Assembly: GCF_001644565.1 (NCBI RefSeq)
Contig: NZ_CP011387.1
Span: 976,501 to 1,040,500, forward strand
Source of the DNA: Deinococcus puniceus
GTDB taxonomy: Bacteria > Deinococcota > Deinococci > Deinococcales > Deinococcaceae
Direction: 5' to 3'
Length of the DNA: 64,000 nucleotides
In this document: in pieces, positions 1 through 7,736 of the stretch
How the letters are laid out: every line of letters begins with the position of its first letter
Numbering within the stretch: position 1 is the first letter of the stretch
Notes under the pieces: model-generated
The model's input: the letters and a program-made list of their open reading frames with translations, nothing else
The model's database searches: none
Told to the model about the DNA's origin: nothing
Translations under genes and position numbers: made by a program

Positions 1-1158
1 ATCAAACCCGCACTCGCTGGTGCGGCGCTGCAGGCCGGACACGCGGGGCACGTGGCGCAGGCTGCGGCGCAATCTGCCGTGCAGACCGCCATGCACACGG
101 CTACGCACACGCTGGAAACCTTGCGTGAAGAAGTGCCGCCCCGCGCACAAGCCCTGTTGGGCAGCGCACAGGAAGCGGCGGGCGTATTGGCTGCCGGAGC
201 CGCCGCCAAAGCCGTGCAGTTGCGCCACGATGCAGGCGAGGCCGCGCAGGTGGCCCGCGAGGAAGCTGGCAAACGCCTGACCACGCTGTCGGGCGATGTG
301 CTGGAGGCTACCGCCGAACGCCGGGAAGCCGCCGCTAAAGCATTGACTGCGGCCCAAGCCACCGGCAAAACCGCGGGCAGCGCCCTGATTGCCGATGTCA
401 GCAGCCGCGTACAGGGCTTACTCAGCGACACGCAGGACACCGTGGAAGGCCGCCGCCACGCCGCCGAAAAAGCCTTGGCCCGCGCCCGTAAAGACGCCGA
501 GAAAGAACTGCGGGCGGCCCGCAGGGAGTGGAAGCCTGCCAAGTTGGAAAAAGCCGTCGCCAAGCGAATCGCGCCCCTACACAAGCAGGCCGAGCGCGAG
601 TTGGCTCAGTTCGAGAAGGAACTGCACAAGAAGACCAAGCAGGCAGCGCGTGGTGGCCGCCAGATCGAGGGCAAGATGAAGAAAGAAGTAGCGGTGAAGA
701 CGGTGAAAGTGAAGGCGGCCAAGGCCAAAGCGATGAACGAAACCGAGCGCAGCAGTAGCAGCGGCGTCATCGGCCTCGTGCTGTTGGCAACGGGCGCAAT
801 CGTGTTGGCCCGGATTCCGGTGGCGCGTCAGGGCATCCTGAACGCTGTAGAGTCCATCAACCCCGGCGCGGCGCAGGGCCTCAAGAATGCAGGCCGCAGC
901 GCCCGCAACCTGATCGGTACGATGTGGCTAGAGCGCATGGAAGAAGAGCCTAAGCCCGCCACGCCGCCCGCTGCCAGTGCGCCCGCACCGACCACTGCAG
1001 CCGCAGCCGTGGCCCCCGCCGCCGGAGCCGCCGCAGACACGCAGGGAGCCACCACCGGAGCCACCTGGGGCGGAGCCATCGCCCCCGATTCTCCCGCCGC
1101 AGGCAACGCCAGCAATACCACTAAGCCCAGTGGCACGGACGCCAGCAAAACAAATTAA
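1..1158 (+). CDS. Ala/Lys-rich coiled-coil protein with one membrane segment (5' end outside window)
   Basis: The reading frame is open from base 1, so the true start probably lies upstream; a GTG at 52 is the first internal candidate. The protein is dominated by Ala, Lys, Glu and Arg in long amphipathic runs predicted to form helix or coiled coil. A hydrophobic segment of about 20 residues (near residues 238-257 counted from the GTG) follows a basic Lys-rich stretch. The C-terminal ~80 residues are an Ala/Pro/Thr/Gly low-complexity tail. I do not recognise a named family. The composition suggests a membrane-tethered structural or apolipoprotein-like protein, but that is only inference. A hairpin terminator follows. 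Confidence 0.7.
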   Translation: MKPALAGAALQAGHAGHVAQAAAQSAVQTAMHTATHTLETLREEVPPRAQALLGSAQEAAGVLAAGAAAKAVQLRHDAGEAAQVAREEAGKRLTTLSGDVLEATAERREAAAKALTAAQATGKTAGSALIADVSSRVQGLLSDTQDTVEGRRHAAEKALARARKDAEKELRAARREWKPAKLEKAVAKRIAPLHKQAERELAQFEKELHKKTKQAARGGRQIEGKMKKEVAVKTVKVKAAKAKAMNETERSSSSGVIGLVLLATGAIVLARIPVARQGILNAVESINPGAAQGLKNAGRSARNLIGTMWLERMEEEPKPATPPAASAPAPTTAAAAVAPAAGAAADTQGATTGATWGGAIAPDSPAAGNASNTTKPSGTDASKTN

Positions 1159-1202
1159 GGCAAGTTGTTCTGGGGTTTAGGCTCTAGGGTAGGAACAAAA
1201 GA

Positions 1203-1238
1203 GGAGAGGCCGCCGCGTGCGTGCCTCTCCCTTTCTTT
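1203..1238 (+). terminator. Rho-independent terminator
   Basis: GGAGAGGC at 1203-1210 pairs perfectly with GCCTCTCC at 1223-1230 across a 12-base loop, followed by CTTTCTTT. It terminates the upstream plus-strand gene ahead of the convergent hydrolase gene. Confidence 0.75.
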
Positions 1239-1304
1239 GGATTCTGGTGACTTGTCGGAATAGAGTGGGGTTCACAGCCTAAATCGCACGCCTCGGAGCC
1301 AGAA

Positions 1305-2099
1305 TTACTCCACCCCAATCCCCGCCACAAACTCCCCCATCTCTGCCACGATCTGCGCTTCAGCCTCGGCGCGGGTCACGGTAGGAAGGCCGTCGCCCTT
1401 TTGCGGGCCGTAGCGTCCGAAAAAAGCGTGATTGGCCCCCTTGATGACGGTCAGGCGGGCAGAGGTGGGCAGGCGGCTGAGGCCATCCCGAACATCGGCA
1501 GCGTCGGCTACACCGTCATGCTCGGCCAGCAGCGACAGTACGGGCAAGGGCGCTCCCGGCAAGTCGCGCAGGCTCACGTTGCCCGCTGGGTACGCGCCCA
1601 TCAGGATCAGGCCCGCCAGTTGCGTCCTGTTGTCACGGGCGTATTGGGCCGCCATCGCGCCGCCCAGCGAATGCCCGGCCAGAATCACGCGCTTGCCCCC
1701 GCCAAACTGCTTGATCAGGGCGTCGGCGCGGCCAATGCCGGTCACGGCCAAATCCAGCGGGAAGGCGGGAATCACGGTTCGCACGCCCCGCCCCGCCAGC
1801 GCTGTGCCCAACCATTCGTAGGCTTGCGGACGCACCAAGCCGCCGGAATAGAACACCAGTAGCGTGTCGTATTGCCCGTTTACAGGCTGAATATCCAAAA
1901 ATGTGCCAGGCGTGCTTTGAAGCGTGGCGCGGGCCTGTGCGCCCTGCACGGCGGCGTCTTGGCCGACAACCAACGGCGGGCGATTCACCACCCCGATGCC
2001 GACAGCCAATAAATAGCCCAGAAATCCAGCCAGAAGAATGGCGAGCCACACGCGGGCACGGGGCGAGAGGCGCGGGCGCTGAGAGCGGAGGCGGGTCAT
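1305..2099 (-). CDS. alpha/beta hydrolase with N-terminal membrane anchor
   Basis: 264 residues. An N-terminal basic stretch and a hydrophobic segment (about residues 17-37) look like a signal anchor, placing the catalytic domain outside the membrane. The alpha/beta-hydrolase triad is visible: nucleophile elbow GHSLGG with Ser144, acid Asp195 in AEHDGVAD, and His224 in GANHAFFG. This matches the PF12695-type hydrolases, which include esterases and dienelactone hydrolase relatives; the substrate cannot be told. A TAGGCT box ends six bases before the ATG with no Shine-Dalgarno, so the mRNA is probably leaderless. Monocistronic. Confidence 0.85.
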   Translation of the reverse strand: MTRLRSQRPRLSPRARVWLAILLAGFLGYLLAVGIGVVNRPPLVVGQDAAVQGAQARATLQSTPGTFLDIQPVNGQYDTLLVFYSGGLVRPQAYEWLGTALAGRGVRTVIPAFPLDLAVTGIGRADALIKQFGGGKRVILAGHSLGGAMAAQYARDNRTQLAGLILMGAYPAGNVSLRDLPGAPLPVLSLLAEHDGVADAADVRDGLSRLPTSARLTVIKGANHAFFGRYGPQKGDGLPTVTRAEAEAQIVAEMGEFVAGIGVE

Positions 2100-2105
2100 G
2101 GCCCC

Positions 2106-2111
2106 AGCCTA
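2106..2111 (-). promoter_or_regulatory. -10 box, probable leaderless promoter of the hydrolase gene
   Basis: TAGGCT ends six bases before the ATG at 2099; no good -35 is seen. Confidence 0.5.
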
Positions 2112-2243
2112 TGCGCTCTCACAGACCGTCCGAATCTTTAGCCCACCTTCATCTTCCCCCCGTGCCTGATCCAAACAGCTCTGCCGTGCATATAGCTGTT
2201 CAGAACAAGAGGCCGAGCCGCATGGCCCACAAGGAGAACCACC

Positions 2244-2933
2244 ATGACGAACATTAAAATCGGACTGACCGCCCTCGCCGCCCTTTCTCTCGCCTCCGCC
2301 GCCAGCGCCCAGATGGGTCAAGCCTACGTGCGTGTCGTTCACGCCGTCAGCGACGCCCCCAATGTCGACGTGTACGTGGACGGCGTCCGCACCGTCGCCA
2401 ACGCGCCTTTCAAGGCCGTCACCAGCTTCGGTGAAGTGCCTGCTGGCCCACACAAAGTCATGGTCACCGCCGCTGGAATGATGGACACTGTGGTCTTCGA
2501 GGCCGACGTGAACCTGACCGCCGGAACGTACTACACCGTCGCCGCTGTCGGCTACCTGAAGAACGTGAAGCCCAAGATCTTCACGGCCACCAGCATGAAC
2601 ATGAACAAGGCCAAGGCCGCCGTCAACGTCTACCACCTCTCGCCCGACGGCCCCCGCGTGCAGGCTTTGGCTGTAGACATGAGCAACGCCAAGCTGCTGC
2701 CCATGGGCCTCGCCTACGGCAACAAGGCCAGCCTGCTGGTCAACCCGATGGGCGTCAACCTGAACGTCGTGCCTTTCGGCAAGATGGAACCCGTCGTCAA
2801 GAACATCAGCGGCATCAGCGTGGCGGGCGGCAAGAGCTACAGCCTGTTCGCAGTGGGCACGCTGGGCGGCAAGACCTTTGATGTCGTCGTGGCCGAAGAC
2901 AAACTGGTCATGGGGAGCATGAACGAGAAGTAA
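2244..2933 (+). CDS. secreted DUF4397-domain protein
   Basis: 229 residues. A classical signal peptide ends in an AxA-type site (ASAASAQ, about residue 22). The rest has the DUF4397 pattern: VRVVHAVSDAPNVDVYVDG, then GTYYTVAAVG, with a second half-repeat starting at VNVYHLSPDGP. The family is extracellular, Ig-like beta-sandwich in character, and of unknown function. AAGGAG is placed seven bases before the ATG, so this gene, unlike many neighbours, uses a ribosome binding site. A strong terminator follows. Confidence 0.85.
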   Translation: MTNIKIGLTALAALSLASAASAQMGQAYVRVVHAVSDAPNVDVYVDGVRTVANAPFKAVTSFGEVPAGPHKVMVTAAGMMDTVVFEADVNLTAGTYYTVAAVGYLKNVKPKIFTATSMNMNKAKAAVNVYHLSPDGPRVQALAVDMSNAKLLPMGLAYGNKASLLVNPMGVNLNVVPFGKMEPVVKNISGISVAGGKSYSLFAVGTLGGKTFDVVVAEDKLVMGSMNEK

Positions 2934-2985
2934 GTCCGATTCTGATCTTGGGGCGTAGTCTCTAGGATCGGAATATAGGAAAGCA

Positions 2986-3027
2986 GGCTGGGGGGCGCAG
3001 AAATTTGGCCGCCCAGCCCGCTTTTTT
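2986..3027 (+). terminator. Rho-independent terminator
   Basis: GGCTGGGGGGC (2986-2996) pairs with GCCGCCCAGCC (3008-3018), with one G-G mismatch, followed by CGCTTTTTT. Confidence 0.75.
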
Positions 3028-3116
3028 GGCTCTGAGCTGTGAACGACAAACTATTCGGAGTAATTCTGTTGCATGGCCCACAGCTCAATTCTCACAGCCT
3101 TGAAAGGAGGACTGAC

Positions 3117-4598
3117 ATGAAATTTTTACGGGCGTTCATCGCCGTTGCCCTGCTGAGCGTATTGGGCTTTATCGGATTAGAAGTGCTGGGCTGGGTCAAT
3201 CCGGTGGTGGCCCTGTTTGGCCGGATTACGCAGGCGTTGGGCGTTCCGGCGGTTTTTCAGTTCCTGCACCAGATTTTCGGTTTGGGCAGCACAGGCAAAA
3301 GCGTGGCCTTCGCGGGGGTGCTGGTGGGCTGGGTCGGCGGCCTGACGTTGCTGGGGGCGTTGGTCAGGCCTTGGCAAGCGGGCGCGGTGGTGGCGTTGGC
3401 GCTCTTGGCGTTTACTCCGCTAGAAGTGGCGATTGGCAACGGCGTGGTCTTCGGTTTGCTGCTGTGGGCCGCAGAGAAACTGCTGTCTCCCCACGCTCCC
3501 GTTGCTACGGTTGCGCCGCCCGCATCTGCCGAGTTGGTGCCGCCGCCCCATCTGCCCAATGTGCGCTTAGCCAAAGCGGATACCACGCGCCGCACAGTCA
3601 CGCTGGCCTTGGCGGGCACAGGCGCGGCGGTTCTGGCTGCGGGAGCAGGCCGCCTGATTTCTGTCGGCGGTGGCAGTGCAGCAGCTTCGGCAGCAGTTCC
3701 GGTCACGCCCGGCAGTCTGCCCGCTGGCGTTACGCCCGTCTCCAACTGGTACTACGTCAGCAAGAATCTGGAAGCTTTAGACCCGCGTATCAAGGGCGAA
3801 AAGTGGCGTTTGAAGGTAGATGGATTGGTCGGCACACCCAAAACCCTGACGCTGGAAGACCTCGCCCGCTTTCCCGCCGTGACCAGTGAACGCACGCTGG
3901 CCTGCATCAGCAATCCGGTGGGCGGCCCGCTGATTTCCAACGGCATCTGGGAAGGCTTCCGACTGGCCGACTTGCTGCGCGAGGTGGGCATCGGCAAAGA
4001 GGCCCGTTTTGTCCTGTGGGAAGCCGAAGACGGCTACACCGAAAGCCTGCCGCTGGGCGACGCGCTAGACCCCGAAGTGCTGCTGGTCACGCGCCTGAAC
4101 GGTGCGCCGCTGACGCCCAAGCACGGGTTTCCTCTGCGCGTGCTGATTCCTGACCGCTACGGCATGAAGCAGCCGCGCTGGCTGACCAAAATTACCCTCA
4201 GCGCCACCGATAAACCCGGCTACTGGGTGCAGCGGGACTGGAGCCGCACCGCCCGCCTAGAACTGCAAAGCCGCATCGATTTTCCCGAAGAAATCAACCC
4301 GCAGGTCAAGGCAGGCCAGCCCATCACGGTGCGCGGTATGGCGTTTTTTGGCACCAAACCCATTACCCGCGTGGAGGTCAGTACGGACGGCGGCCAAACG
4401 TGGGGACAGGCCAAACTCACGCCGCCGCGCAATACGTCGGTGTGGACGCTGTGGGCCTTCGACTGGACACCCACCGCCGGAGCCGCCATGCTGATGGCCC
4501 GCGCCTACAGCGGCCAAATAGAGCAAAAAACCGCCGAACGCGACGCCCTACCGGAAGGGGCGACGGGGTATCACCGCTTTATCGTGAATGCAGGCTGA
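3117..4598 (+). CDS. membrane-anchored sulfite-oxidase-type molybdopterin oxidoreductase
   Basis: 493 residues from the ATG at 3117, chosen because AAGGAGG lies six bases before it; an in-frame ATG 78 bases upstream lacks a site. The N-terminal ~125 residues carry three or four hydrophobic segments. They are followed by a Pro-rich linker and a twin-arginine-like signal (Arg158-Arg159 in TTRRTVTLALAG) with its own hydrophobic stretch. Then comes the oxidoreductase molybdopterin-binding domain with the Mo-ligand cysteine Cys263 in TLACISNPVGG, and a C-terminal Mo-co dimerisation domain (about 390-490). It probably oxidises sulfite or a related substrate outside the membrane. No haem motif is present, and the electron acceptor is unknown. 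Confidence 0.85.
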   Translation: MKFLRAFIAVALLSVLGFIGLEVLGWVNPVVALFGRITQALGVPAVFQFLHQIFGLGSTGKSVAFAGVLVGWVGGLTLLGALVRPWQAGAVVALALLAFTPLEVAIGNGVVFGLLLWAAEKLLSPHAPVATVAPPASAELVPPPHLPNVRLAKADTTRRTVTLALAGTGAAVLAAGAGRLISVGGGSAAASAAVPVTPGSLPAGVTPVSNWYYVSKNLEALDPRIKGEKWRLKVDGLVGTPKTLTLEDLARFPAVTSERTLACISNPVGGPLISNGIWEGFRLADLLREVGIGKEARFVLWEAEDGYTESLPLGDALDPEVLLVTRLNGAPLTPKHGFPLRVLIPDRYGMKQPRWLTKITLSATDKPGYWVQRDWSRTARLELQSRIDFPEEINPQVKAGQPITVRGMAFFGTKPITRVEVSTDGGQTWGQAKLTPPRNTSVWTLWAFDWTPTAGAAMLMARAYSGQIEQKTAERDALPEGATGYHRFIVNAG

Positions 4599-4630
4599 TT
4601 TTTCCGGCAGAAAAGACGAGTTGAGTCGCG

Positions 4631-4774
4631 TGTAAATCCCCCAGTCTGCTCCGCAGTCGGCCCCCTTAAAAGGGAGCGCAAAATCAGTTGTCCTCCCCTC
4701 AAGGGGGGGCGTTGCGCCAGCAACGGGGGGGTTCACCCAGAAGCTCAGCTGCTTGCCAGCAACGGGGGTTCACC
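4631..4774. repeat. family A dispersed palindromic repeat, with duplicated tail
   Basis: 4631-4738 matches the elements at 30719-30853 and 45449-45552: a C-rich start (CCCCCAGTCTGCT), the core GGGAGCGCAAAA, then CAACGGGGGGGTTCACC. The last ~20 bases, GCCAGCAACGGGGG..TTCACC, are repeated at 4755-4774. The element fills the gap between the molybdoenzyme gene and uppP. Confidence 0.75.
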
Positions 4775-4830
4775 TTCCAAGCCAAACAACTCCCATCCTT
4801 TGGAATGAGGCTCACCTTCCCCCCAAGTGT

Positions 4831-4836
4831 TAGGCT
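4831..4836 (+). promoter_or_regulatory. -10 box of uppP, probably leaderless
   Basis: TAGGCT ends nine bases before the uppP ATG at 4846; no Shine-Dalgarno lies between. Confidence 0.45.
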
Positions 4837-4845
4837 CACCCGGAT

Positions 4846-5685
4846 ATGGATTGGTTCTACGCACTCATTTACGGCATCGTCGAAGGCATCACCGAATTCC
4901 TTCCCATCAGTTCTACCGGGCACCTGATTTTGGCCGGAAACCTGATGGGCGTGCCGTGGACACAAGAGGTCAAGGCCGCCTTCGAGGTAGTCATTCAGGG
5001 CGGCGCGATTCTGGCCGTGGTGGCCTTCTACTGGCGCGATTTCGTGCAGCAGGGGCGCGACATTGGCCGCGATCAGCCGACGCAAAGGCTGTGGCTGGGC
5101 GTGCTGGTGGCCTGCATTCCCGCCGTCGTGCTGGGCCTCGCCTTCGGAGACTTCATCAAGGCCAACCTGTTCCGGCCCAGTGTGGTGGCATGGGCCTTGA
5201 TCGTGGGCGGCGTCATCATGTGGCTCATAGAAAGCCGCAAAGTGCAGCCTGCCGTCCACGACATCAAAAATATCGGCGTGGGCAAGGCCTTCATGATCGG
5301 GGCGCTGCAATGCCTCGCGCTGCTGTGGCCCGGATTTTCGCGCAGTGCCAGTTCTATTCTGGGCGGCATGGTGCTGGGCCTAGACCGCCAGACCGCCACC
5401 AAATTCAGCTTCTATCTGGGTGTGCCCACGCTGGGCGGCGCGGCGCTGCTCAATTTCATTCAGGAACGCGAACTGATCTTGGGCGAAATTGGCCTACTGA
5501 ACGTGTTTATCGGCGCGGCCACCAGCTTCGGCGTGGCTTACCTCGCCATCGGCTGGCTCCTGAAGTTCGTGTCCACCAACAATTTCAAGGGTTTTGCCGT
5601 TTACCGCGTTATCGTGGGCGTCATCATCCTGATCTTGGTGGCGACAAACGTGATGAGCAATGGTTCGCTGGCCGTGACCCAGTAA
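4846..5685 (+). CDS. uppP: undecaprenyl-diphosphatase
   Basis: 279 residues, the normal length for UppP (BacA). It dephosphorylates C55-isoprenyl pyrophosphate to recycle the lipid carrier for peptidoglycan and is linked to bacitracin resistance. Both family signatures are present: EGITEFLPISSTGH near the N-terminus and GFSRSASSILGGM in the second half, in a polytopic membrane protein with about eight hydrophobic segments. It stands alone and is followed by a hairpin terminator. Confidence 0.95.
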   Translation: MDWFYALIYGIVEGITEFLPISSTGHLILAGNLMGVPWTQEVKAAFEVVIQGGAILAVVAFYWRDFVQQGRDIGRDQPTQRLWLGVLVACIPAVVLGLAFGDFIKANLFRPSVVAWALIVGGVIMWLIESRKVQPAVHDIKNIGVGKAFMIGALQCLALLWPGFSRSASSILGGMVLGLDRQTATKFSFYLGVPTLGGAALLNFIQERELILGEIGLLNVFIGAATSFGVAYLAIGWLLKFVSTNNFKGFAVYRVIVGVIILILVATNVMSNGSLAVTQ

Positions 5686-5707
5686 ATACAAAAATTTCGG
5701 AGGGGGC

Positions 5708-5750
5708 GGGGCGGCAGGGGCCAGTGTGTCCCTTCTGCCCCAACTCTTTT
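5708..5750 (+). terminator. probable terminator of uppP
   Basis: GGGGCGGCAGGG (5708-5719) pairs imperfectly with CCCTTCTGCCCC (5730-5741), followed by AACTCTTTT. The last T is shared with the -10 box of the next gene. Confidence 0.5.
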
Positions 5751-5755
5751 AGACT
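5750..5755 (+). promoter_or_regulatory. -10 box, leaderless promoter of the DUF3445 gene
   Basis: TAGACT ends six bases before the GTG start at 5762. Confidence 0.5.
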
Positions 5756-5761
5756 GATCCC

Positions 5762-6778
5762 GTGACCCACAGTTCGCCCACTCTGTACCGCCCTTTCCTC
5801 AGCGGGAAATACACCGTGTCGGCGGGCCTGTACCGCTTAGGCGTGCAGCCTGTACCGTTCGTGGGGCCGGACGCGGCAGAGGCGCTGGAAACACATACGT
5901 TTGCGCTGGACGACACCTACCCGGCGTTCGTGGCGAGCAAAGCAGCGGCCCATGCGCGGGCCTTGCACCAGTACGCGGGAGAGGCAGGCCTGACGCCTGC
6001 GCTGCGGTGGGCGGCGTTAGATTTTATCGCCCGCACCCTGGCCGCCGAGAGTGAGGGGTGCATGACGTGGGACGGCCAGCACTTCAGTAACGCGGCGTTG
6101 GGCTGGACGGCGGCCCTAGATGTAGAACGCGGCACGGTGGAAAGCCTGACCAAAGCTGCTGGCCCGCTTTCCGATTTGATAGCCGACATCCAGCCTATTT
6201 CTGCCCTCGATTTTTTGGCCCTGAATGCCCCCGAAGACCTCGCCCTCTTGGCCCGGCATCCGGCCACAGGGGCGGATTTTTTGGCTGCCGTGCATGTGAT
6301 GTCGCCGCAGCACTGGCACCCGCTGGACAAGCTGGGGCGAGATTTTACTTTCGTCCACGCACCCGTTGCGGGCAGCGGCCCCCTGAACGCCACCGCGCCG
6401 CGCCTCGTGGACGCCGTGATTTCGCGGGGGCCGTTCGTGCGTTTCGCGTGGGGCGTGGCGATGAGTGACCGCCTAGACCATCATCCTGCCGCCCCGCCTG
6501 ACGCAGACCGCGCCCAGGCCACTGCCTTCGATCCTGACCGGGCTTTTGTGCGTGTAGAGCGCCAGACCCTGACCGGATTCCCAGAGGCACACGGGGCGCT
6601 GTTTACCATTCGGCCCTTCATCTATCCGCTGCGTCAGGCGGTGGCCGACCCCGCTCATGCCCGCGCTCTGGCCGCCGCGCACCGCTCCATGACGCCCGAA
6701 CAGGTGGAGTACAAGGGCTTGACTGCTCTGCTGCCCGATCTGCTGGCGTGGTTGGCTGGGCAGGCGGCAGGCCAATGA
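5762..6778 (+). CDS. haem-dependent oxidative N-demethylase-like protein (DUF3445)
   Basis: 338 residues, GTG start. The pattern HWHPLDKLGRDFTFVHAPV followed by VRVERQTLTGFPEAHGALFTIR is typical of DUF3445. Characterised members are the haem subunit of a dimethylamine-type oxidative N-demethylase. The flavin partner subunits are not adjacent, so the substrate and electron path are open. The stop codon overlaps the ATG of the ribonuclease gene (ATGA at 6775-6778), making the two translationally coupled. Confidence 0.75.
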   Translation: MTHSSPTLYRPFLSGKYTVSAGLYRLGVQPVPFVGPDAAEALETHTFALDDTYPAFVASKAAAHARALHQYAGEAGLTPALRWAALDFIARTLAAESEGCMTWDGQHFSNAALGWTAALDVERGTVESLTKAAGPLSDLIADIQPISALDFLALNAPEDLALLARHPATGADFLAAVHVMSPQHWHPLDKLGRDFTFVHAPVAGSGPLNATAPRLVDAVISRGPFVRFAWGVAMSDRLDHHPAAPPDADRAQATAFDPDRAFVRVERQTLTGFPEAHGALFTIRPFIYPLRQAVADPAHARALAAAHRSMTPEQVEYKGLTALLPDLLAWLAGQAAGQ

Positions 6779-7263
6779 GAGCTAGACTATGGGGCGTGAA
6801 TGTTCGCCGATGGTGGGTTGGCCTAGGCTTGTTGCTTACGGCGGGTCTGTCGGCCTGTTCGCCGCAGGATGGCTCGGCGCAGACCCAGCAAACGCAGACT
6901 CAGACCCAGCAGACCCAGACCCAGCAGACGCAGCGGACGCCATCCGCACAAGCTCCCCGCACCGACTCACAAAGCGGCCTGCCCTTCATCGCCGTCACCG
7001 CCCTCCCGCGTGAGGGTCAGCAAACCCTGCGCCTGATCGACCAGAACGGGCCTTTCCCGTACTCCAAAGACGGCGCGAGCTTTGGCAACCGCGAGGGCAT
7101 TTTGCCCCAGCAGCCGCGCAACTATTACCGCGAGTACACCGTCAAAACGCCCGGAGAACGTGACCGGGGGGCGCGGCGCATCGTGTGCGGCGGCGTCCAG
7201 ACGTTTACCGAGTGCTATTACACCGCCGACCACTACGCCTCCTTCCAGAGAATCCGCCCATGA
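6775..7263 (+). CDS. lipoprotein ribonuclease of the barnase / RNase Sa (N1/T1) family
   Basis: 162 residues from the ATG that overlaps the previous stop. A signal peptide ends in the lipobox LSAC (Cys28), so the enzyme is probably lipid-anchored outside the cytoplasm. A Gln/Thr linker (about residues 36-53) made of QTQ units precedes the catalytic domain. That domain has the guanyl-specific RNase triad in order: Glu120 in YYREYTV, Arg134/135 in GARRIV, and His153 in ADHYASFQRI. Cys138 and Cys147 could form a disulfide. It cleaves single-stranded RNA. The next gene encodes its likely inhibitor, and its ATG overlaps this stop codon. Confidence 0.85.
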   Translation: MRARLWGVNVRRWWVGLGLLLTAGLSACSPQDGSAQTQQTQTQTQQTQTQQTQRTPSAQAPRTDSQSGLPFIAVTALPREGQQTLRLIDQNGPFPYSKDGASFGNREGILPQQPRNYYREYTVKTPGERDRGARRIVCGGVQTFTECYYTADHYASFQRIRP

Positions 7264-7658
7264 TCAATGTGTTCAACGCCCCGCCCGAAGGCATCCAGAC
7301 CGCCCCACACGACATGCGAATCATTGCCGCCGGGTATCAGGTGTCGGTGCGCGAAGTCGACCTGACCCGCGTGCGCGACAAAGACAGCCTGATGCTGGCG
7401 CTGTTGCGCGGGCTGGCGCTGACCCAGACGTTTGGGCACAACTGGGACGCCCTGTTTGACGTGCTGACCGACCCCGAAGCCCGCCCCGCCCGCTTTGCGC
7501 TGGTGCTGTGCGACTACGACCATTTCCGTAAGCGCCACGCCAAGCTGTGTGCAGAGCTGGAAGCCGTGCTGCTGGACGCCCAGCGCAGCGCCACCGAGGC
7601 GGGCCGCCAGTTGTGGGTCTTGGCCGAAGAACCCGAAGGCCAGTTGCGCCGCTGGTAG
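7260..7658 (+). CDS. barstar-family ribonuclease inhibitor
   Basis: 132 residues from the ATG overlapping the ribonuclease stop (ATGA at 7260-7263). It shows the barstar signature FGHNWDALFDVLTD, which carries the acidic face that plugs the RNase active site, and barstar-like size plus an N-terminal extension. There is no signal peptide, so it acts in the cytoplasm, protecting the cell from ribonuclease that fails to leave. The overlap suggests the two are made together. Confidence 0.85.
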   Translation: MINVFNAPPEGIQTAPHDMRIIAAGYQVSVREVDLTRVRDKDSLMLALLRGLALTQTFGHNWDALFDVLTDPEARPARFALVLCDYDHFRKRHAKLCAELEAVLLDAQRSATEAGRQLWVLAEEPEGQLRRW

Positions 7659-7722
7659 CCGCTTGATCTGCCTCCCTGTTCCGTTTGGTGAGGGCGGGCC
7701 AGTTCTGCGGCCCCGCGTCCTC

Positions 7723-7728
7723 TACACT
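7723..7728 (+). promoter_or_regulatory. -10 box of tsaD, leaderless type
   Basis: TACACT ends eight bases before the ATG at 7737. Confidence 0.5.
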
Positions 7729-7736
7729 TGCCCCCG

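Noticed and set aside
4631..4774. CRISPR-like repeat array
   Set aside because: Only one element with a duplicated tail; there are no regularly spaced repeats or spacers, and no cas genes in the window.
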